Shown: in pieces, positions 12,436 through 24,231 of the stretch | How the letters are laid out: each line of letters begins with the position of its first letter | Numbering within the stretch: the stretch's first letter is position 1 | Assembly (NCBI GenBank): GCA_973895155.1 | Contig: OZ316894.1 | Location: 21,638,001 to 21,702,000, forward strand | Source of the DNA: Marsupella aquatica | Lineage: Eukaryota > Marchantiophyta | Direction of reading: 5' to 3' | Length of the DNA: 64,000 bases | The notes under the pieces: generated by a model | Told to the model about the DNA's origin: nothing | The model's database searches: none | The model's input: only the letters and a program-made list of their open reading frames with translations | Translations under genes and position numbers: made by a program

Positions 12436-13668
12436 TCATTGAACTTCTTTCTCCCCTTGATTGATTCTAAGGTCTTGCCAAAATGGCGAATGTCTTTCCC
12501 ACTCCAAAGGTGGTTGTGGGTGTTTAGGGGTTATTAATGATGGATAAACATGTTCATCGAAATGGCAATCTATGAATCTAGATTTAAAGACATCGCCAGT
12601 TGTGGGCTCCATATATCGGATTATGGACGGAGAGTCAAATCCGATGTATATTCCCAACTGTCGTTGGGGTCCCATCTTGGTTCGTTTGGGTGGAGTAATG
12701 GGGACCATTACTTGACATCCAAATGAACGAAGATGTGATAGGTCAAGTTTAATACCATTAGCAATTTGGTATGGGCTATAGGTATTAAAAGCCGATGGGT
12801 GATATTGGATTAATGCATTAGCCTGTAATATGGCGTGTCCCCATGCTGAGACTGGGAGTTTCGACTGCATTAGTAATGGGCGTGCAATTAACTGAAGGTG
12901 TTTAATGACCGCTTCAGCTAATCCGTTCTGAAAATGCACGTGAGGTACAGGATATTGTACGTCTATGCCAAGTGATGTGCAAAAGTCGTCAAATGTTTCG
13001 GATGTGAATTCCCCTGCATTGTCCACCCTGAGTGTCTTAATGGGGTGATTTGGGAATTGTGCTTTCATGCGCAAGATTTGCGCCAAAATGCGAGGCATAA
13101 CCATGTTCCTCGTGGAAAGCAGTGTCACATTTGACCATTTAGTTGATGCGTCGATTAATACCATAAAGTAGCGGAAAGGTCCACTTGGAGGGTTAATTGG
13201 CCCGCAAACATTTGCATGGATGATTTCTAAAAATTGGGGTATTTTAGTTGGCAATTTTGATGCCGTGGGCCTTGTTATTAGTTTGCCGCGTGAGCATGCA
13301 ATGCATGGGGTGCTCGCTGGAATGTGGCGTGTATTGATTGGAATGCCTCTTGAATTCTTAATGATTTTGGTTAGCATTGATTGGCCAGGGTGGCCGAGGC
13401 GTGCATGCCAAAACGCATGCAATTTGCATGTGTTGGCATTGTTATGCAGGCATTCAATATGAGTTACATAAAACCCACAAGGGTACGAGAAAATGGTTTC
13501 TTTAATGATTTTCCCCGTAGGGGTATTTTTAACCAAGTGTATCACTTCCTGGTCTCTTGTATCGCCCGTCTGGACATGTAGTCCATTTGCTCGTATATCT
13601 CTAAAACTGAGGAGATTACGGGTTGCGTTCGGGGCAAAAATGGCAGATTCTATGTGAATCGCTGTACC
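12436..13668 (-). pseudogene. Integrase part of copia pol, active site altered
   Basis: The GAG-pre-integrase HHCC zinc-binding region is visible (WHARLGHPG with a later CIAC). Next comes the rve core with RYFMVLIDASTKW, LRVDNAGEF holding the second acidic residue, and QNGLAEA holding the Glu. The first catalytic Asp, normally in the H-x-D-V-C-G-P motif, is Asn here (HANVCGP). The segment begins after the in-frame TAG at 13669-13671 and ends at an in-frame TGA at 12436-12438; the same frame continues into the RT linker. Confidence 0.93.
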
Positions 13669-14988
13669 CTACGGTAGTCTAATGGAAGCTGGGCCGAAGC
13701 CTTCTTCTATTTGGCTAGGGCCATTTATAGTGGTCAGGGATCTACGTGAGGGTGTAATCTTGTGGAAAATGTGTCTATCCCTGAGGATAGTATGCGTGGT
13801 CGCACTGTCGATAATACATGTGTTTGGACTATTTAAATCTGGTGTAGTGGAGCTACTTGCCACTAAGTGTGCTTCGGGTTGGACAGGTATGTCTGAAAAG
13901 TCTTGGAATGGGTCACTAGACTCCATGAACGCCCCGTGGGTTTCACGGGGTGGTGGCCTAGAGGTTTGTCCTTCCTGGATGGACCGTTGGTATAGATCTC
14001 TAAGGTGTTGCGGGATTCTACAGTTTCTCGCTAGGTGGTTTGTCATGCCACATTCATGGCATTTCGGTCGTTCCCGTTGTTGTCGGGATTGTGACCAATT
14101 GTTTCCACGGTTGTTGTTATATGTTCTTCCACCATCGCGTTTGCCACGTCCGCCACGTCCTCCTCGTCCTCCGCGTCCTCCATGTCCTTCTCGTCCACCA
14201 CGTCCTCCTCATCCTCTAAAGGTCCGTTGGGAGTTATATTGTGGACGTTGGTTATAGAAACTCCCCCTGTTGTGGGTGTTTCTTCGGTTGTCATTCTTAG
14301 TGCGCTTAATGCCTTGCCTCGATGTGGAGGGTTCAGCATTTTCTATGTTATGGATTTCATTCTGTTGTCCTGAGGGCAATGTGCCCGCAGGGCATTTTCT
14401 AGAGTTTACTAAAAGAAGTTCTTGGTTTCTTTTGGTGACTAGGAGGTGGGCTATGAGCTCGGAGTATTTCCCGAACTTCATGTTTCGATATTGTGTTGAT
14501 AGCCACACATTCGATGAATGAAATGTCGACAAGGTCTTCTCTAGCAGATCCTTGTCTGTGACCGGCTCGCCACATAGTGCGAGGGTTGATGTTATTCTAA
14601 AGAGTTTGCTATTGTAGGCTGAAATAGAGGTAAAGTCCTGGACTCGCAGGTTTAGCCAGTCTTGCTTGGCTTTAGGTAGTTCGACCAGTTTTTGGTGGTC
14701 GAATCGGGTTTGGAGCGCTGTCCATAGTTCTCGAGGGGTTGAAAGGTGCATGTATTGTCTCTGTAGGAATCTATGGATGTGGCGTCTCAGGAATACTAGG
14801 GCCTTTGATTCATTGGCTTTAGTTAACGGGTCTGGTTGGGGTTCGCCAGCTAGTATAGGTTGGGCCATCCCTATGGCTGGGAGTAGGGTTAGCGAGGTTA
14901 GAGTTTCTTTGAGGTTCATGGACCATTCTAGGTAGTTGCCGCCATCGATTTCTAGGGCTGGAAAGGTTAGTTTCTCGAGGTTGGTCAT
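13669..14988 (-). pseudogene. Gag and protease part of copia element with internal stops
   Basis: The ATG at 14986-14988 opens a UBN2-type gag (FPALEIDGGNYLEWSMNLK, then a helical capsid-like region). An Arg-Gly-rich stretch follows, then a CCHC zinc knuckle CHECGMTNHLARNC near 14060-14020. The aspartic protease signature is CIIDSATTHTI, with Ser where many elements have DSGA. An in-frame TGA at 14209-14211 interrupts the RG-rich stretch, where neighbouring codons are mostly CGN and GGN, so CGA to TGA at a CpG is likely. An in-frame TAG at 13669-13671 closes the segment inside the protease. Confidence 0.93.
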
Positions 14989-16403
14989 CTTTAAGGTCCT
15001 GGCGTGCAGCGGTGGTGTGCGTGTTTATATAATATATATGTAGTCAAAAGACAATGCACATTTTCCGCATGCAATGGTGGAGAAAGGGTTGAGGAAAGCA
15101 ATCTAAGTCATTGGCAAGTAAAGCAAGGATGATTGGGTTTTTGCAGAATTTAGGTTTTGCACTTAGTAAATTGGTTTTCTTTGTAAATGTATACCTGCAA
15201 GGTTTCCTTTGTATTTGCTATTTCCTTTGTTAAACTGTGCAGTTATCTGGTTGTGCACTTAGGTTTTCAGTTATGGGTGATTATTTAGTCGTGCCCTGGT
15301 TAAGTGCACATGGTGCTTTGTTAAGTTAATTTCTCATTGTTACGGTGTGCAATAATGGAGGGTTTAGCGGTTAAGTGCGGTTATGGAGCGTGCACTTAGC
15401 GGGTTTGGCTTGGTTCGACGTTCTCTCGATGTTTTGAGCTTTGAGGTTGCGCTATCTTCCTTGTTTGCCTCCTCGCGCGACCTTCAGGTGTCGTTTCCAC
15501 CCGGGGTCTCTATTCTCAGGTGCTTCATCTCGAAATTGGTCCTTTGTCCTTTGGCTTTGTATTCGGTTCTCTGGTACGCTCCGTCTTTGGTCTCGAGCCC
15601 AGCCTTGGGAAGTCAGAAATTTCGAGAATTTCAGAAATGTATGGGCTGTTCTTGCGCTTATTTCCTTGTGTCCGCTCTCGGCCTTTGCTTTCGGGCTTCT
15701 CCTTGCGTTGCCTTCGGTTGTCGTTTCCCTCAGATTTCCTCCCCTAGGGAACTCCAAACTAAGTAACCAAAACTCGAGCCGTCTCACTAGTTATGGCTCA
15801 GGGGATCTGGTGACGAAATGCTCTTCATATCTTATTTCTATGGGCGATCGTTGTGGGGCCGGGTCGAAGCCTTGCTATGCTGATTGTCATTTCATCTTCT
15901 TCTATTACTTCTCTTTCAACTTCTGGCTTCCCTCGCAAGTCGTCTGCTTCTGTGAGCTCTTCTCTATTCTTGATCCTCGTTTGTCTAATTTAATTCATTC
16001 TCGCCTTGCTCCTTCGTAAGCTTTTTGTCCTCCGCCTATGAGCAACGATCCAGTTCTCACCTCGTTTCTCGCCTTCTGGTTCTGCTTCTTCTATCTCCTA
16101 GTCCGATTTCGCCTCGACCTTCAACCTTCAATCGATTGCTCCAATCTCCTCCAATCTCTGTAGGCTTTTCAAAGTTTCTTCGCTTCTTTCCGATCTCTTT
16201 TCTTCTCTCTCGATTCTCCTCCAATGAGTCCAGATCGGTGTCCTTATGAATTCTTTGTTTTTCTGCCCTCGACTCTCTGATCTTGGATCCAATGTCTTTG
16301 TGCTCCTTAGATTTTAAAGTCGTCCTCTCGATCCCCCATTCAAAAAAAGATTTCAATCTTCCCTGGTCTTCTCCTTTCTATCTCGCTCCGCTGGCTGAGG
16401 TTT
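14989..16403 (-). other. Long 5' leader of copia element
   Basis: About 1.4 kb separates the primer-binding site from gag, long compared with the roughly 110-bp LTRs. On the - strand it is strongly purine-rich at 15450-16360 and has two open stretches of about 99 and 111 codons (16057-16356 and 15452-15787) rich in Lys, Arg and Glu. This composition follows from the purine bias, so I do not call genes. At 15155-15410 the TGCACTTA word seen at 2340-3030 recurs about seven times. Confidence 0.75.
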
Positions 16404-16416
16404 CGTGCTGATAACG
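16404..16416 (-). other. Primer-binding site (variant)
   Basis: Directly inside the 5' LTR the - strand reads CGTTATCAGCACG. It shares TATCAG with the usual initiator-Met-tRNA site of plant copia elements but departs from TATCAGAGC, so the primer tRNA is not certain. Confidence 0.7.
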
Positions 16417-16531
16417 TGTTAAGGTAAGAATGAGAATCAGTACTGTGTAATCTGGTAATGGTGGTACATATAGTGGTGCCGGTCCGGTGACTGGCTGGTC
16501 CGGTCGTCCGGTCACCAGGTAGAATCTAACA
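16417..16531 (-). repeat. 5' LTR of copia element (115 bp)
   Basis: Same ends and body as the 3' LTR, with four substitutions and a 7-bp extra segment (CAGTACT or an equivalent register) near its TGTTAAGG end. The following 16532-16536 AAAAA is the right target-site duplication. Confidence 0.96.
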
Positions 16532-17026
16532 AAAAAAGGATACTCTGAAAGAGCAATCCTAAAATCTCATGTATTATTGTCTATTGAGTCCTGTCATTCA
16601 ATGTTTTTTCTTCGTTGTGCACAAAGTTGAAAACAGGAGGGTGTGTGCTTAAGATTTCTCAATGCTATCTATGGTAAGCGGAGCCACATAAGTGCAGACT
16701 TTGCTTGACATTAGTTGTCTTAGGAAGCATTGTCCAGGGGTAGTGATGTTCCAAATACAAGCTTCATAAATAGACCAGCTTTTGTACGAAACCTCATCCC
16801 AAAGTGAGTTTCACCATTAACCTCAGATCCCGATTTAGAGCCAAATGTGGGGAAATGTACCAGATTTTGAGACTTTACAAAGTCTCTATTCATCCTAAAC
16901 AATGTCCCAGAAATTTGGGTTAGTGATAGTCATCACTGGGCATTGACCCCATGGTGGGTTTTCCTTGTTTTGCCACAGAAAGTTAGATTGACCAACCAGG
17001 GTGAGGTAGTAATGCCGTACTGGGGT

Positions 17027-17718
17027 GGTACTCAAAAACTCAAGCTCATATTTCAGAGTAAAGCAGTCGGGAATAACATGGTCATTTTTTGGAGTACACA
17101 GGAATCATGTTTCTCCAAGACACAGGAAAGTATCAATTTTATATCGTAAAGCCTTTCATGACCTTTCTCTTTGTATATTTGAGTGCATTAATTCTCCATA
17201 ATGCACCCCTTTTTTTGAGGAGGGGATTATACAAAACACCATAAATATAGTAAAAGTAAAAATTAAATATAGTTTAACCATACACAACAAAATAATTAAA
17301 TTTAGTCAAGATCTCAAGATGATAACCAAATCTTATATGGTGCGGGATATGGTGATACGAACAAAATATTTATGAATAGAATCTAATATAACTCAAGAAC
17401 ATATATTTATGGCCAATTCCATAGCAACCACTTCTTGGATGACCTTTTAACCTGAATTTTCTATTTTAGGGATTGTTTTTTTTTTTTGTTATTGAAAAGT
17501 CACTCAAGTTTTTATGTACATTAATGTCCTAGTTATGGGCATTATATCCCACAATGCCCTCTAACCAGGACATTATCCTATTCAAAATGCCATGGTACTC
17601 AAAAACTCAAACTCATATTTCAGAGTAAAGTACCTAGTCAGGAATAACGTGGTCCTTTTTTGGAGTACACGGGAATCATGTTTCTCCAGGACACAGGAAA
17701 ATATATAATTTTATATAT
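17027..17718. repeat. Direct repeat pair of about 120 bp, 565 bp apart
   Basis: GTACTCAAAAACTCAA to ATTTTATAT occurs at about 17027-17150 and about 17594-17718, sharing GGAGTACAC and AATCATGTTTCTCC. The inner 440 bp is AT-rich and non-coding. The pair could be LTR-like ends of a small non-autonomous element, but neither TG...CA ends nor a target duplication were found, so simple segmental duplication is equally possible. Confidence 0.7.
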
Positions 17719-17814
17719 CAAAATGCCAAGAAATTAAAATGCCAAGCCTGGAGACATGGTCCCAAAGAAAAAACAACCCAATAAAGAGAAGGGAAAAAGG
17801 CTGCAAGAAGGCCA

Positions 17815-17965
17815 AAGGATCTACTGTAGTTGGGAAGAGTAAAAATACAAGTCCAAGGAAGGGAAGGAATAACAAACGATAACTCACCAAAGACAGTAAA
17901 TGGATCTAATGGGGAAGAGTAAAAATATATGTCCAATGGAGGGAGGAAGAAACGATGACTCACCA
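17815..17965. repeat. Two-copy tandem repeat, about 83-bp unit
   Basis: GGATCTA followed by GGGAAGAGTAAAAATA and GTCCAA, then GGGA, AACGAT and ACTCACCAAAG occurs twice in succession. Confidence 0.75.
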
Positions 17966-18020
17966 AAGCGGAAGAACATTCATTTAATCCTGTGGGCACC
18001 TCTCTGGACCATCTAAGTGG

Positions 18021-18300
18021 TCCAACTGGATAAGAATATTCATAAACAAATTATGTTATTCCTCCGTCACCGTCCGTCTACAGTCTACAGCGCTCCAACT
18101 GGATAAGAATATTCATTAAAAAATTATGTTATTCCGCCCTCACTGTCCGTCTACAGTCTCTACAGCGCTCCAACTGGATACGAATGTTCATAGAAAATTA
18201 TGTTATTCCACCGTCGCCGTCCGTCTACAGTTTACACAACGCTCCAACTGGATAAGAATATTCCCGGATAATTCTGTTCTTTTGCCGTCACCGTTGGCGG
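18021..18300. repeat. Four-copy tandem repeat, 73-75-bp unit
   Basis: TCCAACTGGATA starts at 18021, 18094, 18169 and 18243. Each unit continues AAGAATATTCAT, AATTATGTTATTC and CCGTCCGTCTACAG. The last unit diverges as it enters the adjacent GC-rich island. Confidence 0.9.
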
Positions 18301-18800
18301 AGCGTCCGGTACCATACTCTGTCAATTCCCTGCACCGTCGTCGCCGTGCCCGCCGGGATGTTCCCCACTCTCCGGCCGCCGGGCCCCCCCCGGCGGGCCA
18401 CCACCGCCCTTCCACGTCCCCGAAATCCCCCCCCTTGTACTGTACAGAACTGGGAGCCATGCCTTCTCCCAGCCGCCGGGAAGGGGATCTCAGCCGACGG
18501 GCTTCCGCACGAAAATCACGGTCAAAAGCACGGGAACAGTAACGGGAGTGCCGTGTTACCGTGTCGCTCCGGACTGGGCTGTCGACCACCGCGCTTGCCG
18601 ACACGCGGCCACGGATGTGATCGTGTGGGCCACAGTGGGGGGGTGGGGGGGGGCGGTTCTGCTGGGCCTACGGTAGGTCCATCAGCTAAACTCTTCAACG
18701 CAGTAGTTGGTTGCTGTGTACCTGGGGCCACAGAACCCGTTACAATGCGCCCCCAGCCCACCCCACTCCACCCCCACCCCCCCTCCATTCGTACAAAATA
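18296..18800. other. Orphan GC-rich, CpG-rich island
   Basis: This 0.5-kb stretch is far richer in G+C and CpG than its surroundings, with runs of C and G up to 9. It opens several overlapping frames on both strands (for example 18346-18801 +, 18203-18604 -), as expected of GC-rich DNA with few stop codons, and none resembles a known protein. It may be a promoter/5' UTR remnant or part of a transposon; no downstream gene is recognisable. Confidence 0.6.
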
Positions 18801-18889
18801 AAGCAAATATCACCTTCAAGGGACCCCTTTTTCAGTTTTTCGTTCAACGGTTCTCTGTTTCTTTTTCTATTGTAAAAATCGGTGCTTGA

Positions 18890-20400
18890 AGCATGAAGCT
18901 TTATACCAAAAAGACCCAAAAGAGTGATGTAAGAACCAACCTGAGGAAGACAGGTCAGGCAGGTTCTTGTGCAAAAAGGCGTGTCCCTCAGAATGAGAGA
19001 TAGACTCTCATAGACTCAAAAGAGACTAAGATCTAAGAGTCTAAGAGCTAAAAGGAGGAAACCTACGAATGTTCTAGCAGCTCTCTTTATTTAGTTGCAA
19101 GACTACTAAATTTAGGGGCCCTCGTGAATCAGAAAAACACAACAGTTAATATGAATTGGAGGGGATATGCTTGATACACCCCTCCCAGAAAGTTCCCTTG
19201 ATCACCTCACAAAACATTTTTTACAGACTGGACCCCATCTTAATGAATAGATTTCCGTCCCTGACTCACCACACCAGGGCGCACTTTCGTGTTGTGGATT
19301 TCCATGTTGCACCATAGGCAGTGAGGAGTGAAGGTATGGAATTCCAAGCACTCACTACTGGTTTTGGAAGACAATATGGAGATTGTCTTCACTCCCACCC
19401 CATTAGCAATTTTCTTTATCGAGAGTACTTTTTGCACACGCATGTCATTTGGATGTGGGCAAATGGCTGACCCTGGTGGTTTTGGCAGACAATATGGAGA
19501 TTGTCTTTGTGTACACTTAGCATTTTTCTATTACTTTGCTCACCCTTGCCATTCAGGTGAGGTAATGGCTGGCACTGGTAGTTTTTGACAACAATATGAA
19601 GATTGTCCTCATGTCACAATTTGCATTCATAGCAAGTAATTTTTGCTCACTCATGTTGTTTGGATGTGGTGTTAAACTCTTGGCAGAACTCACACACACT
19701 GTGCAAGCCCTTGCAAAACACAGGCCTAGTGAAAAGCCATGTGGGAACTGGTAAAACCTCAAGCTTTGCTCTCCCTCCATATAGCATTGCGCAACCCCAC
19801 ATAGACCCCACAATGCCCTCAGGGATGCCCTGGACATTCTTTCTTGTCTTCCGTCCCCCCTGGCCTCCAAGCACTTGCCCTCCCCAACAACAACATCACT
19901 TTCACAATAAAAATATCGATTAATGACAACATTGCCACAGCAACAACCATGCATCCAAATGACACGTCCGCAATGCCCTGAGTCCCCTGCGTTATTAATA
20001 ATGGGCCAGATGTGCAAAGAGATGAAGGGTGCAAAAAATCTGATTTGAGATGAATCTTTATAATTGACTAAAAAGTATCAAGGGATGGTTTTATGCAACA
20101 GACCCTTTCTAACTAATATAGGCTCACATAACTGTCGCCCAAGTTAATGTGTTTCAAGGGGTGATGTAATATGGATGTGACACATGTCAGGATAGGATTG
20201 GTCCATGTGGGCACCCTTTATTGGAACATGTGTAACTATGTGATATAAGTTTGTAAGATATGACATCTATGATTCCGAAGAATTTTTCACGTTTAGGGCT
20301 TTGGGAAGTTTTTCTCCTTAGGTCCAAAGTTGAAGTTTGGGTTTATATATACACCCAAAACCCTCCCAAAACCCTCCCGTCAGTTTTGGAACCGTCCGCA
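18890..20400. repeat. Spacer with three-copy repeat (102-118 bp)
   Basis: ACAATATGGAGATTGTC-type units lie at 19371, 19489 and 19591; each has a short inverted pair GACAAT/ATTGTC and is followed by related AT-rich text. At 18931-18966 GAACC and GGTTC blocks can pair. At 20345-20400 a TATATATA stretch precedes repeated AAACCCTCCC. No gene is supported. Confidence 0.6.
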
Positions 20401-23400
20401 CACTGATGACTTTATAACTTTTCAAGGCTTTTATAAATGGTGTAAAGTGTGAAATTATAATATCTCAAACTAAGGGGCAGGAGATAAGGAGAAATTTAAA
20501 AATAATAAGGGGTACTAGGGAGGGGGTACACACATATACCCTGTTAATTTACAAAGGCTGGGGCCCAGGGCTGCAAAGATAACATACAGATTACGGGACA
20601 TGAATAACAATATAATCATCTGCAACAATCACATGGCCGCTATGACATTCCAGTTGAAACAACAATTGACATTCAGAAACCATGACACAATTGCAGTAGC
20701 AACCCATCCACAAGCACAACACAACTGCAACGATAAATGTGCAATACATGGACACAAGGCTCAAAAGTTCACCTTGCCTCCTTGAGACTTCTTTTCATCA
20801 ATGACTTTCTCCCAGCATCTCTTGCACAACAACATTTTTTTGTGTAATAACATCTTTTCTGTGCATCAACAATTTTTGCAAAATGACATATTTTGTGCAG
20901 TGCATAGGTATTGTCTTGCTTATGAGACATGGGCGCAATGACCACATGGTTGCGATGACCTCAACAATGTCATGCAATGAATACCCTGAGAATGGGCACT
21001 GGGCTATCAAACAAATGGCCCCACATTAATTGTATTTCCAACATCTTACTTATTATGTCTACATTGGGAGGATTCATTTCAATACTTTGAATATTTTCCA
21101 GCACACTAAACTTGCACACCTGATAACAAGGCCACAATGACATGACTACAATCCTTGCCTCACTTGCATTTCCTTGCCTCTCCTGGATTTCTTTGCCTCT
21201 CCTTGATCAATATTGTTGCCTTGCCTCAACATATTTTCCTCTTGTCAACTTCTTTGCCTAGCCTCACATCTTTTCTTCTCCTCAATATCTATGCCTTGTC
21301 TCAAAGTCTTTTCCACTCCTTGACATATTTGTCTCTCATCAACATCTTTGCATTGCCTTGACATCTTTGCCTCTCCTTGAATGACATCTTTTCCTCTCCT
21401 CAATATCTTTTGTATAATGCATGGGCATCTGGCTAATTAATTATAATTATTATTTTCATTCCCAAGGACCTGCATGTATCACTATAGGCTATGGCAATCT
21501 CACCTTTTCCCACATAAAATCTATTCAAGAGTTGTCATTATCATTGTTTAGAATAATCTAATTTTTTAATTAAGTTCATTAAGATAGAATAGATATACTT
21601 TTCTTGTGCTACTAGACAAAATAACAAGTATTGTTCCAGGATGGGCTGGCTATAATTGAGGGGGTATTCCCTCGGGATGTTCCTCGGTCCACGTATTATT
21701 TGACATAAGCAAATTTGGCACTTGATAATATGCTCCTAGTAGCAATTAGTAATGTGTTAGTCAATAAGACACTGAATGAGGGGCGGCTTGGGTGGCTTCC
21801 ATTTCCATGAGAGACGAGAGATATAGGGGTGTGCTCTACAGTTTTCGGTACTGCTGTTGGACCACTGCAACCTTTGAAATTCCCCAATGAATAGATGCCA
21901 TGACCTAACAATCAAAATTTTCCATGACCATGAGTTCTCCGAGTAATTGACATTATTCCCAGTTGGCATGCAACCCCCCTTGATTCCAAAAATATATAAT
22001 GGAATGCATTCCAGCTCTAGTCGTAGTTTCTTGTGCCTTCAAGAAACGTTTAGGTAAATTTGTGTCCTTCACGCATTTTACTTTAGAGCAACTTTCAACC
22101 AGGCCAGCTCCACCTTTACCTTACAAAAAGGTTGCACAATAAGGCACACAACCTTCCCATCCCCAGCTGCAAGCATGTGCCTAACAACCAAGAAGGACAA
22201 TTTTTACCTGCCAATGTGGGAGTAGGGATGTGAACAAGTGCAAATTGATTTTAAGAACACTAGCCTTGTTATTCGTTCCTTGAACAAAGATAGGGATGAC
22301 TCGTACAAAACCAGACCTTGCAAAAACAGAGGATTCGTTGCTTTTTCCCCTTCATCTTAGTTTGCCCCCATCCCTGTGTTCTGCTTGCACCCTCCCTTTC
22401 AATTATGCCCTTAGTTAGAGTCTCAGTCTAGAGGTTTCACTCTAGACACTAGGCCCAGGTAGTAGCTTTTGATTGCACTTATATACTTATAGATCGATGT
22501 CTTTTTACTGTCAAGATTCTAACATCTAGTACATAGTTTGTGACACTTTGCAATGGCTCTTTCCCTTACTGCTTTCCTTTTGAGATTGAATTGGGTTTTC
22601 TTTGCAAAGGATCCTGGGTCATGTACAGTGTTTAAAGAAGGGTGCCCTTCTATCCAACCTGTTGTTTGGACGTGCCTTCATTCCTAAACTGAAGTTCTCA
22701 TGGATCACCTTTTTTGTGGCAAGATGTTTGGATAAACTGATGCTAGTTGGTCAAACATTATGGTCCACTTGAGCATTCATTGATTTAGTTCAATTTTCAC
22801 TGTTCAGGACTCTCAGGCTCGCTGGCTCTTTGGTCTGCTGGATTTTTCCTTTGTTCTCCCCCTTTATTGGGTTTCTTGTCTTTGGGATCCTATCTGCTAA
22901 TATGGTATCTTTTGTTCTTTGGCAGTGTTTTAAATGATGTCCTTGAGAGAGCAACTACTTCTGGTTGAAGAAGGCATACACAAGTAGTTTATTTGTGGTC
23001 CGTGGTCTAAATTGGTACCTTTTCTAGAGAATAAACCTATCCATAAACAGGTTAGGTAGGGGAAAGTTTAAATGTGTGTGTTTAAAAAATACACTACAAC
23101 AAAAAACAGGTCAAACCTGAACCAAAAAAAAAATAGAATCTTTGGTTTGGGTTGCTGCTAGCAATATATACAACCTTTTCAAAAGATGTATGAAAAGGAG
23201 GACTATGATTAGAGATCAGTTACCTTCCCAGCATACCACCCTCCTTTACATCCCTGCTATTTTAGATAAGCTTGACCCACATATCAGAGATATCCAAACA
23301 CCTGGAAGTAGACATTTGCCAAAAGAGTGTAATTTCCAATGATTAGTTATCATGTTGAATGATGACACGTTGAACCCAGGTTGATATATCAATCATTGGT

Positions 23401-24230
23401 ATCCAAATATGTGTTTAGTTCAAATGGAGACTCAAAGCTAGATCTCACTTCAACAATTGCATGCTACTGTAGGTGTTGACTCTGGATTTGCATTCACTAG
23501 ATGTTACCCTCTCTTACCCCTAGTTGTTTTATAAAGTTCATATTGAAACTCATAATGTAGATACTCAAAACTGAGCCCATAACAAAGAACAATCTCCAAG
23601 CATGTGTTTTGGTCCGATTTTGTTGCTCCTTTACTTTAGTGTTGGGCTCAAAGACTTTGACATTACTCTCCCACTGTATTGTCTCTCAAGGTCACCCATG
23701 CGGTTATTGGCAATCAATTAACCCTCTCGGTTCAGGCATGTCCATGTTGGTGGGATAGTTTGTGAGGTTGCCTTATTTGTCGCACCTGTAGATCATACTG
23801 TAGATCAAAGGTGTGATGTTTCATTCAATCCGGGCACACCTTTGCTTCTGCACGCCCAATCTCTGGTGACTAAAACATGATCCCTTCTCAGAGTTTGTAT
23901 CAATCTTGACTGGAGAAAACTTTTTGACAAATTGACTTCTGCTAATAGTCCATGGCAACACTGCAGTTTAACATGTGGGGGCAACCCCTTTGCTGCAACA
24001 CAATGACATTGGATTATGTGTGATTCCATTCACTTGTTGTGCTCTGGGAAATACGCAAGTCAGCTTGACATTTGGATCTTAAGGAGTGTACGAGTTGCAA
24101 GCATAGTGACAGGTTGGGCATGGAATAATTGCACAATGGTACCTTTCAGTCCATCTCATCTTACGAAGATAATTGACCACAAACCAACAGCCAGGGAGGC
24201 TTATTGCCATAATGACATTTCATAAATCAG
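20400..24230. other. Gene-free spacer, pyrimidine-rich repeat near 21.2 kb
   Basis: At 21150-21420 the text is built of variants of TTGCCTCTCCTTGA and CATCTTTGCC, a degenerate CT-rich repeat. Bases 21201-21239 are nearly identical to 48021-48059. A copy of the TCTAGAGG-CTTCACTCTAGA motif lies at 22418-22456, and at 22850-22925 a block resembling 43010-43080 (CCCTTTATTGGGTT...). I see no coding exon. Confidence 0.55.
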
Positions 24231-24231
24231 C

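Larger units (their letters stand above)
9897..16531 (-). mobile_element. Ty1/copia LTR retrotransposon with very short LTRs, coding-defective
   Basis: The 6.6-kb element is bounded by 108- and 115-bp direct LTRs with TG...CA ends and flanked by AAAAA. On the - strand the order is 5' LTR, primer-binding site, 1.4-kb leader, gag, protease, integrase, reverse transcriptase, RNase H, polypurine tract, 3' LTR; integrase before RT defines copia. The reading frame is continuous in plan but broken by several in-frame stops and at least two frame changes, so this copy cannot encode a working polyprotein. LTRs differ at 4 of 108 aligned sites plus one 7-bp indel, suggesting a fairly recent insertion. 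It lies about 0.8 kb past the UFSP2 stop codon, in the opposite orientation. Confidence 0.97.

Noticed and set aside
15452-16356. Extra gene in the copia leader (two Lys/Arg/Glu-rich frames)
   Set aside because: The purine bias of the leader alone explains the long frames and their composition; no env-like or other domain is visible.
18203-18806. Four overlapping frames in the GC-rich island as genes
   Set aside because: They overlap on both strands, follow the low stop-codon density of GC-rich DNA and are low-complexity Pro/Gly/Arg text.
19553-20017. 154-codon - strand frame
   Set aside because: It overlaps a three-copy repeat, has no recognisable motif, and its Cys/His content does not form a known finger.
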